Shown here: positions 8,871-14,668 of the stretch, piece after piece
Numbering within the stretch: the first letter of the stretch is position 1
Layout of the letters: every line of letters begins with the position of its first letter
NCBI GenBank assembly: GCA_002803225.1
Contig: NXFV01000245.1
Location: forward strand, 1-14,668
DNA length: 14,668 bases
Direction of reading: 5' to 3'
From: Gamarada debralockiae
Lineage: Eukaryota; Ascomycota; Leotiomycetes; Helotiales; Hyphodiscaceae
Translations under genes and position numbers: made by a program
The notes under the pieces: generated by a model
Databases searched by the model: none
What the model was told of the DNA's origin: nothing
The model's input: only the letters and a program-made list of their open reading frames with translations

Positions 8871-8886
8871 GAGGATGAGAACATAC

Positions 8887-11800
8887 CGCCCCAACCTGCT
8901 CCACCCTCAGCACTAGGCGAGTAGCAGCCTGCACCCCCTACTGGACCTCCGGCAACTGATCCAGGCTGTGGCGATACCTGAGAAGAGAACGCCTCTTAGC
9001 ATCACTTACTTGAGACTATATTTGAGCGCGAGAGGCTCAATGAAACTTACCACGCCGACTGATAGTCCTGAGACCAAATCACCATTGCTGGCACTAACAG
9101 CAAACTCGTCGTTCCAGACGCCTGGAAATAGCCAATAGTCGTTGGCAGTGGTATCAGCGGTACCCGAGCCATTGATCATCGTGAGGACGCTATTGGCATC
9201 GTTGATATTTCGACTCCAAAGTTGATATGATCCAGCGTCAGGAGAACCACACCAGTCCAATTGGATCGAAGTGGGATCTAATGAGGTTATTTGAAGATTT
9301 GTTGGAACAGAAGGCTTCAAAGTTGTGACAATCAGCACTGATATTCTCGAGGAAGGGTGGGAGTGGAAATAGCGTAGTAGGTGAGACGGTTGTGCTCTAA
9401 GAAGCTTCGTGCGAGGAGTTACTTCAGAAAAGTAAACTTACAGTACCACCACCCACTATAATATTGCCTGCTGTCGCAGGAAACCCACCGCCATATTCAT
9501 TCCAGGCTTGCATTGCAACAATATAGTCTGTTTCGGAAGCAAGTTAGCTGTCGTATTGCCCCGGGAAAAGCATTAGAACAGAAAAGTTGACATCGCAGCG
9601 AGATATTGCTTTTCAATGAACGAGGCTGTCTTCTTGACATTTACTTGATGATAGAACTCTGTAATCAGAATAAACGGTACTCACTGTGTCCTGGAATGAG
9701 ATTGTTCGCGGAGCAGGAAAATCGATTAGCCTCGATGCCAAATCCGTCCACCCACGCCCCAGTTACACTGGTATCTGTAGCTTATTAGTCACAGCTGGGG
9801 TTGAGAATATCTGCTTCTAAGCCTGCAAGGGCTCAGAAAACTACATACCGAGGAAAAAAATATACCATTCAATAACGTCGCTGCCAAGCGGGTCCCAAGA
9901 TAAGTCGAAACCGGTAGCAGTAGGTACAAATGAGACGATGGTAGGTGGTGAAGGCGTTAATGGCTCGGCAACAGCTGAGACAGGTGCAGACCAGTCGGAG
10001 ATGGAATCATAAGCGTCATCGCCATTATTTGTGCGGACCATAAACTCGTACGACCATCCCTGCTCCACCCAACCTGTGTCGAATCGAGTGGTGCTCAGAC
10101 TCCAGCCCAGAAGTTCCCAACCCAGACCTTCAAGATTATACTGAAAATCAAATCCTCTCGCCCCATAAGGAGCATCCCAGGTCACCTAATGAACCTGTTA
10201 GAGTGTGATATTGAAGGAATTTGGAACATGTCATACTGTGGCGCCTGTTGGGCTCGAAACGGCCTGGACATTGCCAGGCACGGCATTGGGCCGGACGGGG
10301 ATATCAGCAGGGACCTGAAGAACATCGGATCCAATTCCAAACCCATTGACCAAAGTTTGCGAGAAAGCGCGTGCAATCTGGAACTCGCCTACATGGAGGT
10401 AAGGATGGGTTTTCATCGGAAATTCACGGTTACAGAGAATTGGCTTACCGAGGGTGTTTGGATGCAAACCGTCGTGGCCTACAGTGTGTGTATTAGTATT
10501 TCCGTTTCAGTCTTCCCCAAGCGATGAAGTAAAAATGGGGATCGATACCTGCTGGGCATCCACCAACATCGCAGCTGTAATTCTGAGGTATATTGGTCAG
10601 TCTCTGCTTATTCCGGGGGGATTCTAGAGTATCTGAATGTTCGCAAGTAACCGGGAGCTCAGATGATGCATGTATAGTCTCAGAGATATCGCTCGACGCC
10701 AGCAAGCTTTCATCCTACGAAGGAAAAAATTCCAAGAATACGAACCTCTCTGAATTCCACGAGTTCAATTTGTGATTGAGAAGTACCTACATTCAATATC
10801 AGCATTGCAAAACTGAGGGCTGGACGATGCATCGGACTACCAGGATGCTTCAATGTAGTCGTCTCGCAGTAAATATATCTTCATTTATCTATGACCGCCT
10901 GGGCGACGCTACCAGTAAACTCGAGACTGGCGAGCTTCATCGGGCTTCACACCTTGCTAGATGACTTGCTACAAGGCTGGAACGGGAAAATAGATGACAC
11001 TCACTTAACCACGGGATTGCTGATTTCAGCAATTGATTGTACACGTCGGTTTTGATGAGGAGATCAGCACGGCCGCCAATAAAACTACGCTGCGGAATAT
11101 TGGCCAATGCCATACGGACATTGGGTTTGGCATCGCGCGCTTCATTGATGAAGTTCAATAAGCTTTCGAAGGTACCCTGAGCATCACTGATAAACCATCC
11201 GACATCATTGAATCCGAGAGCGACAAGAAGATAGTCTGGTTGATATGTCGCTACCTGCTGTCCGATTAAAAGCGATGCTTGAAACAACTGACGTCCCCAT
11301 GCACTGTAATGGTCTCGCTGTCAAAACTACCCGTTCCTGAAGCATATCCACCAGTGGTGATCTGACCTGGATGAAGCTCGTTATAGACAGAAAGGTCAGG
11401 AGCGTCCTGGAGATCAGGTGGACTTGGTGGCTCGGGCGGAGTCATAGGCCTTGTGCCCACCCATGGCCCGACGAAATCAACCTACAATAATGGAGTGAGT
11501 CAGCATTGGCTGCAATATCTCCCGAACATAGACCTCGAAGAGATTAGGGAGTTGTCAGATCAGGCTACCAACCGCAACGCCTTCACTCTGGAACCATTCC
11601 CAAAGCCTATAACGCCATGTCCAATCCCCTTCCATACCTTATCGTCTAAATTAGCACTGGCAGGAGAACGGTAATTGGCCACGTGAGGTCACTTACCTTG
11701 AGTGATAGAGTCACCTACGACCATCACGCTGATGGCTCCTTGACGTGGCTTAATGACAGTATTGCTAGCATTCTGGGCAGTCTCAGTAGCATTGATTGAT

Positions 11801-12090
11801 AGGGCGCTAGCGTAAGGACACACTGTCCCGTTGCTAACTTGTGCGTCGGTGATGGGTGGGTGAACAAAGGTTGAATTCTGTGCTTTGCCGGGCCAAAATG
11901 CGTCCGAAAACGGTTGGAGGGGTTTAAGAATCTTTGCAGTGGAATTTGTGGACGTGGTGTTATTTGCGGACGAGACCGCTGAAGCATTTGATGCTATAAT
12001 GGCGGCCACTGGCGTGAGATTGCTGAACACCGCGAGCAAGAACAATAGCTCCGTGGCCACGGAGCCTACTGTGTGTCCTTTTAGAGACAT
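8887..12090 (-). pseudogene. 5' exons (1-12) of a secreted SGNH/GDSL esterase with FN3 modules, frameshifted
   Basis: Exons: 12090-11697, 11637-11573, 11481-11005, 10786-10746, 10582-10549, 10478-10449, 10388-10237, 10185-9849, 9774-9685, 9527-9442, 9314-9051 and 8977-8887, with phases agreeing except inside exon 3. The start ATG is followed by a hydrophobic signal peptide (about 1-30) and an N-glycosylation-rich linker. Catalytic SGNH motifs are GDSIT (126-130, Ser128), the block-II type GGYASG, GFND (about 242-245) and DGLHP (Asp339, His342), all on separate exons or far apart yet in order. Three FN3-like modules follow (about 345-450, 450-560, 569-656), then a Gly-rich linker. The likely role is an extracellular carbohydrate esterase acting on plant or fungal wall polymers; CE3-like membership is a guess. 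A frameshift near 11313-11318 leads to a stop at 11266-11268 and would remove GFND, DGLH and everything after. The protein continues at 2636. The donor of exon 2 (GTTGGT) is unusual. Confidence 0.8.
11313..11318 (-). other. Frameshift site in the SGNH domain
   Basis: Upstream, the reading frame encodes the expected GGYASG...FDS stretch. Downstream, the family-like sequence DHYSAWGRQ resumes in another frame. The break lies at a GAGA on the minus strand, and removal of one GA would restore FDS-DHYSAWGRQ. The exon is 477 nt where 475 fits the flanking phases. It could be a true lesion or a sequencing/assembly error. Confidence 0.75.
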
Positions 12091-13192
12091 GGCGATTATG
12101 TCAAACTATTAGAGCCTCGTGAAAATGTAACAACCTCCGATTCACCAGGACAAATTGTCGTCCAAACACCATCAAAGGACGTAGAGTTTGACTATCCGAC
12201 TGGCTGTATTGACCAATTAAGAAAAGATACAAGTACTGAACAAGAAACCGCAAGTCTGGCTTCTATGAAAACTTTCAGAGAATGCGCCTGAGTAAGTAAA
12301 TGAAATACAGACGGTGTGACTGGCACCTGTACCGTGCCTTCCATGGCCACAATTCTGGCATTGATATCGAAAGACAGGCACATGCAAGATGGCCCGAGGC
12401 TTGGCATGCACGACGAATACGGCGCCATTGATAAATCGATTCCAGGATGTTGAAGGATGCTGTTGTATGCCTGAGATTTGGAAAAGTCTTTGGAAAATGC
12501 GGTCTTCTGATGGCGGACCCCTGCGAATTCCATCCGAACTTCTGTGCCACCGGGCCACATAGATTCATTCACGAGTCCTTGCATGCTGCTGCGTAATGTA
12601 GTGGAAGAGGTCACAAACACGATGCGACCAATCAGCCATCTTGTTATCCCTTCGAGGCGTTGATCCAACACTTCACAAGGGGGTAAAATAAGCTTTACCA
12701 AAATATCGCTTACGCGCACACTCTCGCTACTGCAGTCTGCAGTTATTGAAGGCGCACTGCGCCCATTTGCTGAAATATAAAGGAGACGCCCTTTCTAGGC
12801 AGCTGAGAATATCCGTTCGCGTGTAAATGTAATTTCAAGGAAGTAGTGGTACGTGGGCAGGAAGAACATCAAAACCAGCCTGGTTCTCAAGATAAACTCA
12901 CGTTTCGACGGCCTTCCTTTTAAATGACAATTTAGATAATTTCGCAAATCGTGTACTTATTTTTATAGGTAATATTTAAACCGAGCGTTTCGAATTGATG
13001 CAATTAGCCTGGTCACTGCGATTTACACGGATTTTCGCGTAAAGTAGTTTTTACTAGCACAAATTTAACTTCTTATCCCTTGGTCTGGTGAGACATGCCA
13101 CAACGCTAACCCCAATGCGGCCAGGGTTGTACGCAACGTCAGCCGTAGCATTCTCATCATGAAAAAGACTGTATTTCAGGCCTTGAAATCGA
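12091..13192. other. Intergenic region without a supportable gene
   Basis: The first few hundred bases right of 12090 should hold the promoter and 5' UTR of the SGNH gene; the start context is CGCCATGTC. An open minus-strand frame at 12192-12719 begins with GTG, has no ATG for its first 46 codons and matches nothing I recognise. From about 12780 the sequence becomes AT-richer and should contain the 3' terminal part of the piggyBac-like element, but I could not identify its inverted repeat or TTAA duplication with confidence. Confidence 0.5.
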
Positions 13193-14668
13193 CTAATTTA
13201 CATCCCATCGATGATATCGAGACCAACAATCAGTATTTTGACATAAAGCAACCTCACAAAAGCTGCACCCAAACCAAGACCGACTAGCCCGTAGAGTTAG
13301 CGGCTGGCCAATCACCCTCTGATATCGTATTTGGTATGCATACTATACACATGGATTTGCCTTGTTTCTCTTAACTTTCTGATAAATATTCTCGAGTCCA
13401 TTGCCAAAGAGCCTTTTCCTACTTAAATCTAGCTGTAAACGATGTATCTTAGTACTTCGAGAGTAACTAAAAAGGAAGCGATACAAAGAGGTTCGAAATT
13501 CGATATGAGAGATAGTTGATAGCTGACTAAGCTGGGCCATATAAACTCGATATAATCGATAGCTATTAATTACTACAACATCAATTAGCTAATAAAAGAG
13601 AGGCTACCAATTGCGTAGCGTAGCTTTGTATGTCTCAAAGGACTCCCTTAGCTAATTAGCTATATCAACTCCTCCTATATTGTAATTATAGTCGTCGATA
13701 AAGATAGGTATCTCAAGCTCTTTCGTAAGATTATCCCTAAATACATAACGAACGATTCGAGCGCTTGTTAAAGTCTTTGCTAGCCTCTTCCTTTATCGAG
13801 CAATGAAGTCGTTAGCAGTATAAATTATATATATTATACTTAGTACTAAGACAATATTATTATCTTGCTAAGCAAGATATAGCGTATTATTAACGACTTA
13901 TACAAGTAATGTATTTTACTTTAATTTCGTACTCTCTTTCTTTAGCTTTGATAAAGCTTAGGGGAACCGATCATGTGGTCTCGTAGTACCAACTGCACCG
14001 TATTTGAGACTTCGAAGGCTTCGAAATAAAGGAATTAAGGTAAAGTAGTTGTCTATATAGATCGCTATCGAATCTCGAGATAAGGTTACGACTAGAGCTC
14101 GAACAAGAGTATTAGTATTAGTAAGAGTATCAAAAACTAGTATATCTTCAAGGCCAAATACTCGTGAGCTCCAAATCCAGCTATAGAGATAGCTATAGTC
14201 TGTAATCCTATATAATTTGTACTCTTGTTTGATTGGCTTATTTGGCATCTTGTATATATAATTCGATCGACCAAAATAGCGTACTATAAGCTCATCAATC
14301 GATATTGAAGTTAAGGGTAAATAATATTATCGAAAAGAAGCTTGAAGTCAAGATGCAAGAGACTCAACTTTATACCACTAGAGCTTATTATCGGGCTAAT
14401 CGAACCCCTTTGATTTATCGGTCTCCGCGCAAGAGATATAAAGATATCGTTTGATTTGTTAGAATCGTATTAAAGGTAAGTAAGAAGGAATCGAATAAAT
14501 TAGGCCTTTGGCTAAATCTGTATTCTAATACTAAGTTGTCTCTAGTTCAACGTAGACCCCTATATAGATAACTACTCTAATAAATACTCGCAGCTCAGCT
14601 ATATTTAATTCATACCACTCTCGTATCTTCTCTGCCTTATCAAGTCTCTGAATCGATGCGTATTTGTT
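13193..14668 (-). mobile_element. piggyBac-like transposase relic (DDE_Tnp_1_7 type), RIP-damaged, cut by the window edge
   Basis: One reading frame can be followed without a shift from the right edge to TAG 13193-13195 (about 490 codons), interrupted by about 16 stop codons. In order it shows family blocks such as QIKRYLYISCAETD, WYKVESLAS, SISIDELIVRYFGRS (first catalytic Asp), IYIDNYFTLIPLFRSLR (second Asp), GAVGTTR, IDDYNYNIGGVDIAN (third Asp region), then a C-terminal Cys-rich segment with SWFGCSFCEVALC and CWSRYHRW. Many stops are TAG or TAA where the family normally has Trp, Gln or Arg: before QDNN (13868-13870), in NW-stop-PLFY (13604-13606), in FY-stop-LID (13589-13591), and in AN-stop-LRES (13652-13654). 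This fits C-to-T changes on either strand, as RIP produces. The region is strongly AT-rich, but the last 150 coding bases are less affected. The N-terminus lies outside the window. Confidence 0.88.

Larger units (their letters stand above)
2637..8886 (-). other. 6.25-kb intron 12 of the SGNH/FN3 gene, carrying two nested genes and a MITE
   Basis: The minus-strand exon 8977-8887 ends in phase 1 at a GTATGT donor (8886-8881). The next exon of the same protein style starts at 2636 after a TAG acceptor (2639-2637) and supplies the two bases needed. The other introns of the gene measure 51-239 nt, so this one is at least 25 times larger. It holds a MITE, a HeLo-like/ankyrin gene and a HET gene. 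An 8-bp direct repeat near each end (2656-2663 and 8863-8870) suggests insertion. Deleting the DNA from 2664 to 8870 would leave a 43-nt intron with the same donor and acceptor. That the host message is still spliced across 6 kb is unproven; the host may instead be split and dead. Confidence 0.65.
8476..8886. other. Non-coding 3' flank of the HET gene and right edge of the nested block
   Basis: No gene is visible. The stretch contains two copies of CGGAGCCAAAA (near 8594 and 8654), an inverted GCACGCT/AGCGTG pair (8706-8732), a GCTCA-rich block (8731-8781), an AACATTCC word (8842-8849) that is the reverse complement of GGAATGTT at 2669-2676, and the right direct repeat. The last 16 bases (8871-8886) are the start of the host intron. 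Confidence 0.5.

Noticed and set aside
12192..12719. Open minus-strand frame of 175 codons upstream of the esterase gene
   Set aside because: It starts with GTG, its first ATG comes only after 46 codons, the sequence has no recognisable motif, and another frame overlaps it with similar length. Treated as chance or 5' UTR/promoter DNA.
1..14668. tRNA, rRNA or CRISPR arrays
   Set aside because: No tRNA-like cloverleaf, rRNA-like segment or regularly spaced repeat array was seen on either strand by eye.

Overview
The window looks like nuclear DNA of a filamentous ascomycete (Pezizomycotina; the class cannot be fixed from sequence alone). It has short GT-AG introns of about 50-240 nt, a HET-domain gene, a fungal ankyrin protein with a HeLo-like N-terminus, a large secreted modular esterase, and a transposon relic whose damage fits repeat-induced point mutation (RIP).

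Layout, left to right. Positions 14-2636 (minus strand) hold eight exons encoding the Cys-rich, Ser/Thr/Pro-rich and C-terminal parts of a large secreted protein. Positions 2637-8886 hold a self-contained block. It contains a 190-bp MITE (2861-3050), a two-exon HeLo-like/ankyrin gene on the minus strand (3303-5894), a 553-bp shared upstream region, and a single-exon HET-domain gene on the plus strand (6448-8475). Positions 8887-12090 (minus strand) hold twelve exons encoding a signal peptide, an SGNH/GDSL esterase domain and three fibronectin-III-like modules. Positions 12091-13192 contain no supportable gene. From 13193 to the right edge lies a piggyBac-like transposase relic on the minus strand, with about 16 in-frame stops in one continuous frame.

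The main result is that the two minus-strand exon blocks appear to be one gene. The exon ending at 8887 stops in phase 1 before a GTATGT donor, and the exon starting at 2636 follows a TAG acceptor and opens in the matching phase. The joined protein reads sensibly from FN3 modules through a Gly-rich linker into the Cys-rich module. With one frameshift repaired, the 20 exons total exactly 1290 codons. The HET/ankyrin block therefore sits inside intron 12 of a host gene whose other introns are 51-239 nt. An 8-bp direct repeat (with a longer imperfect 13/15-bp match) lies close to both ends of the block, and removing the DNA between the copies would leave an intron of about 43 nt.

The host gene also carries a 1- or 2-base frameshift ahead of two of its catalytic motifs and one exon without an AG acceptor, so it is probably decaying. 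The cargo pair looks intact. HET proteins act in fungal non-self recognition and regulated cell death, and HeLo-like domains occur in cell-death and NLR-like proteins. A divergent HET plus HeLo-like/ankyrin pair is thus a plausible incompatibility or immune module that moved as a unit. That last step is inference.
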